DNA from: Rhododendron vialii
Lineage: Eukaryota > Streptophyta > Magnoliopsida > Ericales > Ericaceae
Assembly: GCF_030253575.1 (NCBI RefSeq)
Contig: NC_080566.1
Location: 32,973,501-33,037,500, forward strand
Direction: 5' to 3'
DNA: 64,000 nucleotides
Under the pieces are notes generated by a model, which saw only the letters and a list, made by a program, of their open reading frames with translations, was not told the DNA's origin and searched no databases. Both the position numbers and the translations under genes were made by a program. This document shows positions 1 to 11,570 of the stretch, in pieces (the first letter of the stretch is position 1; each line of letters begins with the position of its first letter).

Positions 1-302
1 TCTTCACCACCGGTGAGAAAATTTCTTCAAAGTCAATGCCCTTTTTCTGGCCAAAACCCTTCACAACCAACCTTGCCTTGTACCGTGGCTGTGAGCTTTT
101 CTCTTCAGTCTTCAAGCGATACACCCACTTGTTTTTAAGAGCTCTCTTACCGTTAGGTAATTTCACCAAGTCATAAGTGTGGTTCTCATGCAAGGATTTC
201 AACTCTTCTTGCATGGCTTTCATCCACTCCCCCTTATGCTTGTGAGTTAGAGCTTCTTCGTAGCACTCAGGTTCTCCACAATCTGTAAGCATCACATACT
301 CA
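1..302 (-). pseudogene. copia reverse transcriptase, N-terminal fragment at the window edge
   Basis: Read on the minus strand, 300-1 encodes EALTHKHKGEWMKAMQEEL, LVKLPNGKRALKNKWVYRLK and RYKARLVVKGFGQKKGIDF, the N-terminus of the plant copia RVT_2 reverse transcriptase. The catalytic YVDD box would lie beyond the left edge. It is displaced one frame from the integrase segment. Confidence 0.88.
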
Positions 303-1115
303 TCAACGGGATACCTTCTTGAAGGTTGTCTTTCTCAACTGTTCTTCTTCAGGTGGTTTGAAAAGAACTTGTTCTTGTTGCACTTCTTGTTCTGTTTCCT
401 CAGCTGCAGGAGTATCTTCAACATCATCATCATTTTGTACATCTCCCCCGTAATCATCATGCACCATGGGTGGAGGAATCGGATCAAGATTCATTGGGTA
501 CTCATGTGATGGTGTTGGCTTCTCATTTTTGTCTAGATCTTCAATGGTTTGATCCTCAAAGAAGATGACATCATTACTTCTCACAAGTTTCCTGCCAACT
601 GGATCCCATAGTCTGTAACCGAACTCTTCATCACCATATCCCAGAAAAATACATTGCTTTGTCTTGCCATCAAGCTTTGACCTTTCATCTTTCGGAACAT
701 GTACAAATGCCCTGCACCTAAACACCCTCAAATGCCCATAGGAAACTTCCTTTCCTGACCAAAACCTTTCCGGCACATCACCATTCAATGGAGCTGAGGG
801 AGAAAGATTGATTAGAGCAACTGCTGTCCTCATTGCCTCACCCCAAAAGGATTTAGGCAGCTTTGCATGTGAGAGCATACATCTCACTCTTTCCACAATT
901 GTTCTATTCATTCTTTCTACCACGCCATTTTGTCGAGGTGTCTTGGGAACGGTTCTTTCATGCTTGATGCCATTTTTCATGCAATATCGGTGAAACGGGC
1001 CTTTGTATTCACCCCCATTATCAGTTCGGATACATTTCAAAGTCCTTCCGCTTTCCCTTTCAGCATTCACTTGAAAAAGTTTAAATGCTTCCAACACAGC
1101 ATCTTTAGTTTTCAA
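303..1115 (-). pseudogene. copia integrase core and linker, broken
   Basis: This stretch holds the second and third catalytic residues of the DDE integrase (IRTDNGGEYKG and NGVVERMNRT), then the GKEVSYGHLRVFRCRAFVHVP and KQCIFLGYGDEEFGYRLWDP segments of the copia integrase C-terminus, and an acidic linker. It is in frame with the upstream integrase start apart from the TGA at 1116. Its end at 303 is caused by a frameshift: another frame resumes the expected linker as SRRYPVDEYVML. Confidence 0.88.
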
Positions 1116-1124
1116 AGCATAAGC

Positions 1125-2084
1125 TCAAACTTTTCTAGAATGATCATCAATGAAAGTAACAAAGTAACGTGCACCACTATGTGTTCTAACTTTCATTGGA
1201 TCGCAAACATCAGAGTGTACCAAATCTAGAACATTAGGCTTTCTAGATGCAGGAGTTCTATTGAATGCAACTCTATGTTGTTTACCGGCTAAGCAATGAA
1301 CACAATGCTTTAAACATGTACCTTTCACCTCCGGAAGAAGTGCTTTCCGGGCTAGAATTTGCATTTCTTTCTCGCTCATGTGACCGAGCCACTTGTGCCA
1401 TAGCTCGGTGGAGTCTTCATCCCCAATTGCATTCACCTCTCCTTTGCTTAGCTTAGATTGCATCAAATAAAGAGTAGAACTCTTCTTTCCTCTAGCAACA
1501 ACCAAAGAACCCTTGGAAAGCTTCCATTTTCCATCACCAAATTGGTTCTTGTACCCCTCATCATCAAGCTTACCGGCGGAGATCAAATTGAGCTGAATAT
1601 CGGGAACATGTCGAACATCCTTGAGCACAAGTTTACAACCCATGTTGGTCTTTAAGCAAACATTTCCCATCCCCACAATCTTGGACACACCTTCATTACC
1701 CATCCAGACATGGCCAAAGTCTCCATGTGTATAAGATGCGAAAAAGTCCATTTGTGAAGTAACATGGAAGGAAGCACCGGAGTCAATCACCCAACTCAAG
1801 TCCTGCCCCGTGAGTCCAACAAAACCATCATCGCAAACAATGATAACTTCTCAATCGGAGGCAACTGCGGCTGTATCTTTTGTACCACTACTTTCAACAC
1901 CTTTCCCTTTCTTTAGCTCATTTTGAAGTATTCAACACTCCTTTCTCATATGCCCCATTTTATGACAATGGAAGCATTCGATTTCACTCATTGGCTTAAA
2001 TGTTCCTCTTGACTTGCTTCTTGATTTGTCTTTGGGCTTGTTACGGTCACCATGAGAATTTCTAGTTCTGCTCCTGCCCCTATT
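1125..2084 (-). pseudogene. copia CCHC knuckle, protease, pre-integrase and integrase start, broken
   Basis: From the 3' end of gag this region encodes a CX2CX4HX4C zinc knuckle (ECFHCHKMGHMRKEC, about 1935-1980), then the aspartic protease motif WVIDSGASFH near 1790, the GAG-pre-integrase zinc-binding part (LWHKWLGHMSEKEM, CVHCLAGKQHR) and the first catalytic Asp of integrase (LVHSDVCDP). The open stretch is 1125-1799. Stops after RKEC, within the linker (about 1850), and at 1116 (VRK-V-stop-AYAL, where a Trp is expected) break the frame. Confidence 0.85.
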
Positions 2085-2690
2085 CTAAACAACAAGAGCC
2101 TCAATGTCAACCGAAGTACCTTGCTCTTTTCTTCTTGCCTTTTCATTGAACATGCCATCTTTCACCATGTCCATGGTTACCATCCCACTTGGAGCCGAAT
2201 TGCTGATTGTCATAACTAGCGTTTCCCAACTATCAGGCAAAGAGCTCAACAACAACAGTGCTTGCAACTCCTCATCTAGCACTAGTTTCATCGTAGTCAA
2301 CTGGTTTATCAACCCTTGGAAGTCACTCATGTGCTCCGCAACACTACGGCCATCTTTGTACTTCAAATTAACAAGCCTTCGAATCAAAGAAGCTTTGTTT
2401 TGTGTCGTTTTCCTCTCATACATAGCCTCAAGTTTCGTCCACAACTCATACGCATTGGTTTCTTGAGCCACATGATGAAACACGCTTTGATCAACCCAAG
2501 TACGAATTAAGGCAACGGCTTTTCTATTCGTTATCTTCCAATCCTCATCGCTTGTACCCTGCGGTTTCTTTGTATCACCATAGATCGGCAAATACAAGTC
2601 CTTAGTGTAAAGGACATCCTCCATTCGTGGTTTTCATATCGAGTAATTAGCGGAAGTCAATTTAATCATAGCCCTCGAATTTTCCTCCAT
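2085..2690 (-). pseudogene. copia gag (UBN2-type), broken
   Basis: The likely start is the ATG at 2690 (MEENSRAMIKLTSANYS), upstream of the ATG at 2624. Reading from 2690 gives a typical plant copia Gag N-terminus, but a TGA replaces the expected Trp codon before KPRMEDVLY. The rest holds the helical gag_UBN2 signatures: LWTKLEAMYERKT, LKYKDGRSVAEHMSDF, and LLLSSLPDSWETLV. A TAG at 2085 separates it from the zinc-knuckle region. Gag would form the retrotransposon particle; this copy is interrupted at both ends. Confidence 0.85.
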
Positions 2691-2734
2691 TCTAAATTCA
2701 CACAAGATTCAGACGAGCACACTCCCAAACCAGT

Positions 2735-2747
2735 AGCTTTGATACCA
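2735..2747 (-). other. Primer-binding site of the copia element
   Basis: On the minus strand this reads TGGTATCAAAGCT, one mismatch from the TGGTATCAGAGC core that pairs with the 3' end of initiator tRNA-Met in plant copia elements. It lies two bases inside the LTR, the usual spacing. Confidence 0.85.
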
Positions 2748-2749
2748 CT

Positions 2750-3440
2750 TGTTGGGAAAAACTACCCAAAACACTACGAATATTTTTCCCTCCTTGTGCA
2801 AATAGAGAATAGGCTAAATTATCGCAACCACAATAACCAACAACAACAAGCAATCTAGGAGCCGAAAGTAAAATAAGCAACAACAAGCAAACCACGAGAC
2901 ACCGAAATTTTTACCTGGTTCCCCCTAAATTAGAGGTACGTCCACGGGAGCGTAATCACTACCAAATCTTCCACTAATGATAATGGGGTTACAGGAGTTC
3001 TTCCCTAGCAAGCTACTAGAGGCATACAAACATTACCCAAAGGTAGATTTCAATAAACAACAAAGAGTACAAGTTTAGGTCTCACCAAGTGGATTTCCTA
3101 AACTCCTAGAACCCGAGAGAACCTTGCCAATCTGCTCCGATCAGTGCGTAGAGCTCGTCAAACTATGGAACATATTGAAAACCCATCAAAATCGGAGTAG
3201 CAACAGTGGTTCGATCTTGGCTTGAACTAAGAAGCAAAACCCTCACTTTTCTCGGCAGCTCTCTGAAACTCTCTGTTACTCTCGAAACCAGCAGCAGTCA
3301 AATGAGACAACTCTCCTGACTTTCTTTTGTAATCCCATGGTGGAAATTACAAGTTCTCCCCTTGTCATTCAAAGAATAACAAGATAACCCCATAACATTT
3401 TGGACTTAATTAATAAGCCCCCTTGTGGACCCACCCAACA
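2750..3440 (-). repeat. 5' LTR of the copia element
   Basis: The 691-bp block starts TGTTGGG and ends CCCAACA on the + strand, the TG...CA ends with short inverted repeats expected of an LTR. Its inner end is two bases from the tRNA-Met-type primer site, which fixes that boundary. The outer end at 3440 is supported because GGPPS-like coding sequence begins directly beyond it. The partner LTR is not in the window. Confidence 0.8.
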
Positions 3441-4140
<700 letters not shown>

Positions 4141-4604
4141 TCCCTTGTTTGGTTATGGGTTCTTGGAGTTTAGTGTTTGGACACTTGATGTGTGGAAATC
4201 ATGGACGGCCTGTATTCTCATGGGAACACTTTTAAGGTTGGTGTGTAGGGTTCTTGTTGGGGGTTTTGACGCCATTGATGGTACTGTTCTTGAGAAGAAA
4301 TGAGCTTTCATTACCAGAAATAGGAGATGACAGTAAACGCCATTTGACAGGAATATTGCTTTTCTGGTACATAATGACAAAGAGGTACATGGATCAAGGA
4401 TGTATATATTTAAGTCAATTCAGTCACCTTGACTTATGCTTTGGGTGTTGCAACTTGCAAGGATTTAAGTACCAGCAGCTGAGCATTTTCAACTCTGGCT
4501 ATAAATTCGTGGACGTCAATTTTTTTTTGAAGATTTACGTGGCAATTTGGATGTTAGAGTTTGACGTCTTTAAGGTACCCATTTCAATCAACACGTCAAA
4601 TTTA

Positions 4605-4814
4605 TTCCCTCCGTCTCAATTTGTTTGTCCAATATCGAAAATTCAACTTTTTAAGGAAACACATTTATCCTTAACTTTTTCAAAAAAGTTACTTAATTTA
4701 TTCCACTAAAGAAATGGCAAAAACGAAAAATCGATCCAATTAGAAGTCAAATGGACAAATATTTTGGGACACTTAAAAGTCAAAAAAAGGACAAACAAAT
4801 CAGGACGGATGGAG
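4605..4814. mobile_element. Stowaway-type MITE with TA target duplication
   Basis: The 210-bp element has terminal inverted repeats of the Stowaway type (TTCCCTCCGTCTCAATTTG on the left, its complement in diverged form on the right) flanked by TA at 4603-4604 and 4815-4816. It has no coding capacity; Stowaway elements are moved by Tc1/mariner transposases. Confidence 0.85.
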
Positions 4815-5016
4815 TATTATTTAGGAAGTTTTAGAGTGAAATAATGAAAGAAAATGTTTGACATCAAATGTCAAAGTTGACATGAGAAAGGAGATGTCAA
4901 ATGACATATAAGCATTTGATATATTGATTGGAGTTGCTTCACATGCCAATTCTTCCACTTGGCATGACATATCAAGTTTGACATCCTTGGTTGGAGATCG
5001 ATGTGTTTCCACCAGA

Positions 5017-5354
5017 TCACAACTTTTTAATTTTGTCTTTATTTTTATTATTTTTATTTTTTTTTAAGTTTTGCACCAAATTTTTATCTATTATTAATTT
5101 GTTTAGATAAGAGAAATTGGAAAACTAAAAATTATGACTTTTCCACAAGTATTTTTGAAAATATTCAAGAAAAAGTTCAAAAAGCTGAATTTTTTAGTTT
5201 TTCCTTGAATATTCTCAAAATATGTACTTGTATAAAAGTCATAATTTTTTATTTTTTCATTTCCTCTCATCGAGACGAATCAATATTGCATAAAAATTTA
5301 GCATAAAAACAAACAAACAAATTTGAATAAGGATAAAATAAAAAAGTTGTGTTC
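5017..5354. mobile_element. Palindromic MITE-like element, AT-rich
   Basis: The two halves are inverted copies: CACAACTTTTTAATTTTGTC at the left pairs with the right end AAAATAAAAAAGTTGTG, and the inner arms containing ATTATGACTTTT and AAAAGTCATAATTTTT also pair. The centre lies near 5190. A similar palindrome occurs at 21036-21438. No clear target duplication was found, so the superfamily is not assigned. Confidence 0.55.
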
Positions 5355-5772
5355 CACAACTTGTTGGTTAGTATAAACACCCCGACCCTATGTAGCCTAT
5401 AGATAGATACGTAGCGGTTTTTGGGTCCTCCGGTACTGCTATAGTACTCAGCTTTATGGGCGCTACAAAAAATTCACACCCACATCGTCTAATACCAGTT
5501 ACGTATCTTTTTTTTATCCAATTTTTTCCCCATTTCAAGACTGCAAACTTGAACGCAACAACAGCTTCGATTCTGATGCTGTGGCACCAAAAATAATTTT
5601 AAAAAATTCAAGATCACTACATCTGATTCCCGCTACATATCGTTCAATATTGCACCCATTACTGGTACTACACCATTACTGCTACCGGTACTGAGTTTGC
5701 TACTGCTATTTCTGTTAGCCCAAAGGTTTTTATGAATACCTTGTTGATTTTGATGATAACAAATATATTTTA

Positions 5773-6787
5773 GGGGAAATTACAGTAAGCCCCCTTCAAC
5801 TATACCTCGGTAACGAGTTGCCCCCTTCATCGTTTGACTCGGACACTTAACCCCCTTCATCTTTTATCGCGTGACACTTAACCCCCGATATTTTATCTCG
5901 TGACACTTAACCCCCTTCATCTTTTATCGCGTGACACTTAACCCCGATATTTTATCTCGTGACACTTAACCCCCTTCATCTTTTATCATGTGAGCAGTAC
6001 ATGACCATATTAATGACAGATCGTGCCCTTATAAATACATAAGTGTTCCAAATTTCAATCCGTTTGAACCCGGGAAAAGATTTTTGTTTTCTGATCATGT
6101 TATCCTAAATGGTCATAATTAAATTTTGACTCTAGGACTTTGGTTGACTAGTCCTAAGAAATTCGTAGAATCAAATATCTCTTAAGGCTAATCAACGAAA
6201 GCCATAAAGTCAAATACCTCTTTATACCATTTATATATTTAAAAATATGGTTAAAAAATTAAGTGTTCCAAATTTCAATCCGTTTGAAATGGTGGAAAGA
6301 TTTTAGTTTTTTGATCATTTTATCCTAAATGGTTATAGTTAAATTTTGACTTTATGGCTTTAGTTGATTAGTCCTAAGAGATATTTGATTCTACGAATTT
6401 CTTAGGACTAGTCAACCAAAGTCCTAGAGTCAAAATTTAATTATGACCATTTAGGATAACATGATCAGAAAACAAAAATCTTTTCCCGGGTTCAAACGGA
6501 TTGAAATTTGGAACACTTATGTATTTATAAGGGCACGATCTGTCATTAATATGGTCATGTACTGCTCACATGATAAAAGATGAAGGGGGTTAAGTGTCAC
6601 GAGATAAAATATCGGGGGTTAAGTGTCACGCGATAAAAGATGAAGGGGGTTAAGTGTCACGAGATAAAATATCGGGGGTTAAGTGTCACGCGATAAAAGA
6701 TGAAGGGGGTTAAGTGTCCGAGTCAAACGATGAAGGGGGCAACTCGTTACCGAGGTATAGTTGAAGGGGGCTTACTGTAATTTCCCC
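5773..6787. mobile_element. Palindromic Mutator-type MITE, 1,015 bp, perfect 9-bp target duplication
   Basis: Arms of about 410 bp (5773-6185 and 6378-6787) are near-perfect inverted repeats beginning GGGGAAATTACAGTAAGC, and the loop is partly palindromic as well. It is flanked by the identical 9-mer TATATTTTA at 5764-5772 and 6788-6796, the duplication length of the Mutator superfamily. Each arm contains tandem copies of a unit with GACACTTAACCCCC and TTTTATC. No transposase is encoded, so it depends on one supplied in trans. A transcript across it would fold into a long hairpin. Confidence 0.92.
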
Positions 6788-7700
6788 TATATTTTATTGA
6801 AGAAGAAATATAATTAATATTGTGATATTTGGTACTCATTTGAGCTAATGTTTATTTTGTAGGATTTGGTTGAAGTACACATGGACACATTGCTACACCA
6901 AATCACTATCTCAATAGTCACGATAAATTGAAGGAGGAAGATTAAGAACAAATCTTCTCCTAACTTAATTGGCTAGAGAATGATTCAAATGAAAGAAATT
7001 ATTGGGTGATAATTTTGAGAGATTAAATTTCCAACGGCTATTGGAAATTCCCATGCAGATGCATTTCAGTGGAAAAATGGAAACTAGATGATTGAATGAT
7101 TGGAGAATATTGAGGATGGAAAAAGTAGAAGATATATTTTCGGGAATCAAGAAAGGAGCTGATTAATTACTTGATTTGTGGAAGGAGCCTATCTTTCCGA
7201 CGGTTACTAATCTTCAACAGTCAAATAGGGCTTCATTCTTGAAGGATATATATACACTTTTGTCGAAGGAAGAAATGTGAGATGATCTCTTGAAGAAAAA
7301 TTGCAGTGAGCTACTCTTAAATATCTGTTAATCATCTCTAAAGCCTTATCTTGAATATCTTATTACACTAGTTTGAGTGTTGTTCTTGAGCATCAATTGT
7401 AAAGGGGATTGTACGCCCTTGTTCGTATTCTTGAGAGAAGAATTATCTTTTTGTAAGTGGTTTTGAAGAGAAAATCACTTGAGGGTTAGGTGTTACTAGC
7501 ACCGGAGTCAAAATTAATTGGGTTAGGTGTGACTAGTACCGGAGTCAAAATTAGTCGGAGCAATTGGGGATAATTGCTTATTGTAAAGGTTGTCTAGCAC
7601 CCGTGAAGCTAGAAGATTGTAACTATTGGAGATAGTGCAGCAAATCCCAAGTTGGACACTTGGGGAGTGGACTAGGCCGTGAAGTTACGGACCGAACCAC

Positions 7701-7707
7701 TATAAAT
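7701..7707 (+). promoter_or_regulatory. TATA box of the copia solo LTR
   Basis: TATAAAT lies in the LTR upstream of the TGTGTTCGATTCTCTC stretch that often marks the transcription start of plant copia LTRs. It is inferred from position and sequence only. Confidence 0.45.
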
Positions 7708-7930
7708 CCTTGTGTTCGATTCTCTCTTCCCTATTCTCTTTACTTTCCGTTTTGCATAGCAATAATATTGCATGAGTAAAATAGTATATCATTGAAATTG
7801 GAATTGTAGTGGAATAGATTGCAATTAATTTTCAAAAATTCCGCGTTAAATTTGAGAAATCCAATTCACCCCCCTCTTGGGTTGCTATTTGGTCAAATCT
7901 TGTCTTTGGTGCTGTGATGGCTCCGTGATA

Positions 7931-8262
7931 CTCTCTCTATCCAATTTTGTTTGTCCTTTTTTTGATATTTGTATTAGTGTTCAATCATTATAACTTTCAA
8001 TATGAAGGATGGGGAAAATTTTTCAGTGCCGAGCGGGTACCATGTGGTGTCTGCTCGTGCATCCAAACCGTCCATTTTGTTTTTGAACGGCTCATATTTG
8101 GAGAGAGAAAATGAGAGAGAAAGTGTTGGGGTGAGAGGAGAGAGAGAGTTTCAATTCTAGCCGTCCAAAAGTGTTTCGGACGGTTCGGATGTGCCGAATA
8201 GAAACCAAATGGAATATAGCCGCTGGACATTGAAAAATCTCTCCCTTGAGTCACGGAGGGAG
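7931..8262. mobile_element. Diverged Stowaway-type element with a nested palindrome
   Basis: Ends CTCTCTCTATCC and GGAGGGAG with TA on both sides (7929-7930, 8263-8264) suggest an old Stowaway element. Inside, 8013-8243 is a palindrome whose ends GAAAAATTTTTCAGTGCC and CATTGAAAAATCTC pair, so it looks like a second MITE inserted into the first. The shorter palindromes near 13735-13805 and 17088-17160 share the GAGAAATTTTTCAGTG end. Confidence 0.6.
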
Positions 8263-8404
8263 TATCTGGTTGTAAAGCAGAGGAGAAATTGTCTTGCCTC
8301 GTTGACGAGGCACACCAATGTGTCGGCCATATTTTAGCAAAAAGTATCATGCATGCCACTCTATTACTGATGCTTTTCCTGATTTCATCATACATCTATA
8401 GAAG

Positions 8405-8690
8405 TGTTAGATTTTTTGGAGGTTTCAAACATAAAATCAATTGGCAATAGATGAATTAGCCTTTAGATTTTATTAACTAAGTTTGGATGGCTTAGATGAG
8501 CGATGTGTGATAAAGTCTAACATTCCCCCTCAGGTACAGCCCAGATGCATGTGGAGGTACGAATTGAGGAGACCAGGAGATTTGCTCGGACACCGGAGAC
8601 TCGACCACGTGAGGTGAAGCCACTCAAAACCTAACTCTGATACCATATTAGATTGAACCACCAACTAATCTAAAAGCTTAAGTTATTAGG
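8405..8690 (-). mobile_element. TRIM-type miniature LTR retrotransposon, partial
   Basis: A 118-bp LTR (8405-8522) starts TGTTAGA and ends TCTAACA. On the minus strand a purine tract (GAGGGGGAA) precedes it and the far end of the short interior holds TGGTATCAGAGTTAGG, a tRNA-Met primer site, at about 8632-8647. The second LTR begins after it but is diverged or truncated, so the right end is approximate. The interior (about 125 bp) cannot encode proteins, as in TRIM elements. A relative lies in the EPFL intron. Confidence 0.7.
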
Positions 8691-9170
8691 GAGATAACTT
8701 TATTATTTATACTTTCAATATGCCTTTCACGTCTAGTTAGACTCTTCTACATAAACGGGCTAAACACATGTAAATATTTTAACATTAGATAGGCGGTAAG
8801 ATTCGAAATAAGGATTTATCGAGTTCACTCTTATTTAACACCGTAGGTGAACATTATCCGTCATATTTCCGGTCTTATTTCAATACTCGAAAAATTCATC
8901 TCTTAGATAATGATACTTTAACTAATCTTGTAAAAAGTCCACGTAATCTCATATTGGTAACAACTTGCTATATTTTTTTCAGGAGGAGTTAAAAATATCA
9001 TGAATTAAGAGATGAACCGTTCTAATCATTAAAATAGAACCGGAAAGATGTGTAAATGTCCATCCACTTTTAAAGATAGTGAACAAAATGGTTTACCAAA
9101 AAAAAGACAGTGAACAAAATTAATGTTGAGAGAGATTTAGGGTGGTTGGGGATAATGGTTGACCCACTAA

Positions 9171-9613
9171 GGGTATGTTTGGTTCAATGAAATGGAATTG
9201 GAGGAAATGAGATTGGAATATTCTTTCCATTCCTAAGTTTGATTGTACTTAGGAATAGCTCTTCTCATCTGCAATAAAATGGTGTCGCAATAGTAGTTTT
9301 TGGAGTGGAAATGGTAATTTTTGGTGTGACAATAATAATTTTTGAAGTGGAAATAGTAATTTTCGGAGTGACAATAGTAATTTTCTGGTAATAGTGAATC
9401 TTGGAGTGGCACTAATAATTTTGGTGTGGCAAAGAAATAAAATGTGAATTCCTTAGTTGTTTTGAGTGGAATGACAATTTCTTTACTAAGATGAATAATA
9501 ATTCCATCTGTAATTATCATTCCATCATTTAATGGTAAACCAAATATGAGAATAAGCATTCTATAGAATGACCATTCCATTCCAACGTTGATTTTATCAA
9601 ACCAAACATACCC
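9171..9613. mobile_element. Tourist/PIF-type MITE, TAA target duplication
   Basis: Ends GGGTATGTTTGGTT and AACCAAACATACCC are inverted repeats flanked by TAA on both sides, as expected for PIF/Harbinger Tourist elements. The interior contains a run of short degenerate repeats (TGGTAATTTTTGGAGTG-like) at about 9290-9430. Non-coding. Confidence 0.85.
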
Positions 9614-9675
9614 TAAGGTGGCGATATATAATTTTTTCTTTGGAATTCGTAATCAAAGCCCAATTCTCCCATGGG

Positions 9676-9780
9676 TATTTTTTTTTTCGAAAGGCGAAAA
9701 TTTTATTAATCTTTGGAAACAAATTACAAATACGATTGTCTCATATACTCCCTACCCATTTAACAATTCCTTTGGTTGTT
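9676..9780 (-). mobile_element. LINE 3'-end remnant
   Basis: A T-run followed by CGAAAGGCGAAAATTTTATT resembles, in reverse, the 3' end and poly(A) tail of plant L1 elements. It lies just before the PPR pseudogene. No coding region remains and no target repeat was found. Confidence 0.4.
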
Positions 9781-11570
9781 GATTCTAGTGCTGAGCTTTT
9801 TGGTACCGAAATACACGAGTTAGTTACGAAACTTGGGTTTATCGCACGTAATTCTGCGGTTGGGTCTTCGTTTATTTACTTATACTCGATGTGCATGTGG
9901 TTGTGTGGAGAATGGGGCTCTTATGTTGGACGAAATGCCAATGAGGGATGCGGTTGGTTGGACCGCGCTTGTTATTGGGTATGTGCGGAATGATGTGAGT
10001 GAGAAAGGTTTGGGGCGCGTCTTTGTGAAATGCACAAGATAGGTGGCCGGGGATGGGGAGAGACCGGATTCTAGGACATTAGAAATTTAGAAGGTGGGTT
10101 TCAAGCTTGTGCGAATTTGGGTGCTTTGTTAGAAGGAAAGTGCTTTACATGGTTTAGTGGTGAAGTACAAATGTTGTTCAATCATCAGTTTTGTCTCTGT
10201 ATACTAGGTGTGGGACTCCTGAGGAAGCTTACCTTTCATTTTGTGAAGTTGATCATATGGATCTTATATCATGGACGTCGATTATTAGTGTTTATTCAAG
10301 ATATGGGTGTGTGCCGAGTGCTTGCATCTATTTTGGCAAATGAAGGTTACTGGAGTATATCCCGATGGAGTTGTTATCAGTTGTCTGCTTCGGGGGTTTG
10401 GTAATTCAAAGAGAGTCTCCGAAGGAAAAGTTTTTCCCGGGATAATCTTGAGGCATAATTATATAACTGATCAGATGGTAAAAAAAATGCCTTACTGTCA
10501 ATGTATTGTAGGCTTGGACTTTTTTCTGTTGCAGAGAAGCTTTTTGATAGAGTACGAGAAAGGGACAAACTGTTATGGAATAATATGGGCTTTTGAGTAT
10601 AGGACAGGAATCCAAGTGCTTAGAAATGTTTGCAGAAATGTAACATCTGGGTATTGAATTTGATTCAAATAGTCTGGTATCTGTGTTTTCTTCATGTTCA
10701 CGATTGGGGGCAACCCATTTTGGTCGGTCACTTCATTGTTACGTGATTAAAAGTTTAATGCATAAGAACGTCTCCATTGCCAATTCGCTTATAGACATGT
10801 ATGGTAAAAGTGGAAACTCAGTCATCGCATAGAAGATATTTAGTCGGGCACGGAAGGATACTGTTACATGCATGGAACACATCTTACAGTCATAGTGGGC
10901 GTTCTACTGATGCTTTAGGTCTCTTTAATAAAATGGTCTCAGAAGGCTTCAAGCCTAATGTAGCAACACTGGATACCATTCTGTCTGCTTGTTCCCATAT
11001 TGCATCTCTAGAGAGAGGAGAACAGATTCATAGTTACGCCAAGGACGAAGGATTTGAGCTTGATATATCTCCTTCCACTGCATTGGTTGATATGTACCGA
11101 AAATGCGGACAGCTTGACAAATCAAGGAAAATCTTTGATGCAATTAAAGAAAAATATGAATTTCTTGGAATGTGATGATCTCCGGTTATGGAATGGATGG
11201 AGATGCAGAATCTGCAATAGAAATCTTCCAGCAGATTAAGCAATCAAACGTTGCTTGTACTCATGCAGGGCTTGTCGGAGAAGGGAAATGCTTCTTTGAT
11301 GGAAAGGGGGACTACGCTCTGTCGCCAAATCTGAAGCACTATTCTTGTATTTGGGGTTCTTTGTTAAGTGCTTGCAAGATACACAATAATGCTGAGTTTG
11401 GTATTAGGGTTGCAAAACATGCTATTGAAGCTGACCCACAAAATGAGGGCTATTATGTGATGATTGTCGATCTTTATATCTCTCTTGGGAGGTGGGAAGA
11501 AGTGGAAAATGTGAGAGCAAAAATGAAGGAAATGGGCGTGAGAACAAGAGCAGGTTGCAGTACAGTATAG
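9780..11570 (+). pseudogene. Pentatricopeptide repeat (PPR, PLS-type) protein pseudogene
   Basis: PPR-like segments are spread over all three forward frames. Early ones are GTEIHELVTKLGF and DEMPMRDAVGWTALVIGYV. The best preserved block is 10870-11570: DALGLFNKMVSEGFKPNVAT, LDTILSACSHIASLERGEQI, HSYAKDEGF, STALVDMYRKCGQLDKSRKI, then after a slip near 11172 MISGYGMDGDAESAIEIFQQ and finally the E-type motif SLLSACKIHNNAEFGIRVAK, ending KMKEMGVRTRAGCSTV with no DYW domain. Such proteins bind and edit or process organelle RNAs. At least four frame changes and many stops show it is dead, and the part between 10050 and 10800 is badly eroded. Ends are approximate. Confidence 0.82.

Larger units (their letters stand above)
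1..3440 (-). mobile_element. Ty1/copia LTR retrotransposon, 5' part only, defective
   Basis: Read on the minus strand, the order is LTR (2750-3440), primer-binding site, gag, CCHC knuckle, protease, integrase and the start of reverse transcriptase, which runs off the left edge. This gag-PR-INT-RT order defines Ty1/copia. The frame is broken by several nonsense codons (about 2636, 2085, 1925, 1850 and 1116) and one frameshift near 330-350, so it cannot make its own proteins. The 3' LTR lies outside the window, so target duplication and age cannot be judged. The LTR abuts a GGPPS-like pseudogene at 3441, so the element landed inside that gene copy. Confidence 0.93.
5713..7895 (+). mobile_element. 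Probable copia-type solo LTR, split by a nested Mutator-type element
   Basis: The block starts TGTTAGCCCAAAGG and ends ...TTCACCCCCCTCTTGG near ...GGTCA, a form typical of long plant copia LTRs. Near 7701 it carries a TATAAAT box about 20-30 bases before TGTGTTCGATTCTCTC, a common copia promoter layout. Removing the nested 1,015-bp element (5773-6787) and one 9-bp repeat leaves about 1.16 kb. No gag-pol follows, hence solo LTR. The target duplication is not clear, so the right boundary may be off by some bases. Confidence 0.6.

Noticed and set aside
4254..4709. 151-residue plus-strand frame
   Set aside because: Runs into the Stowaway element and has no family resemblance; composition is that of intergenic DNA.
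5773..6787. CRISPR-like array, because of regularly spaced GACACTTAACCCCC repeats
   Set aside because: The genome is a plant; repeats are tandem units inside inverted arms of a transposon with a 9-bp target duplication.
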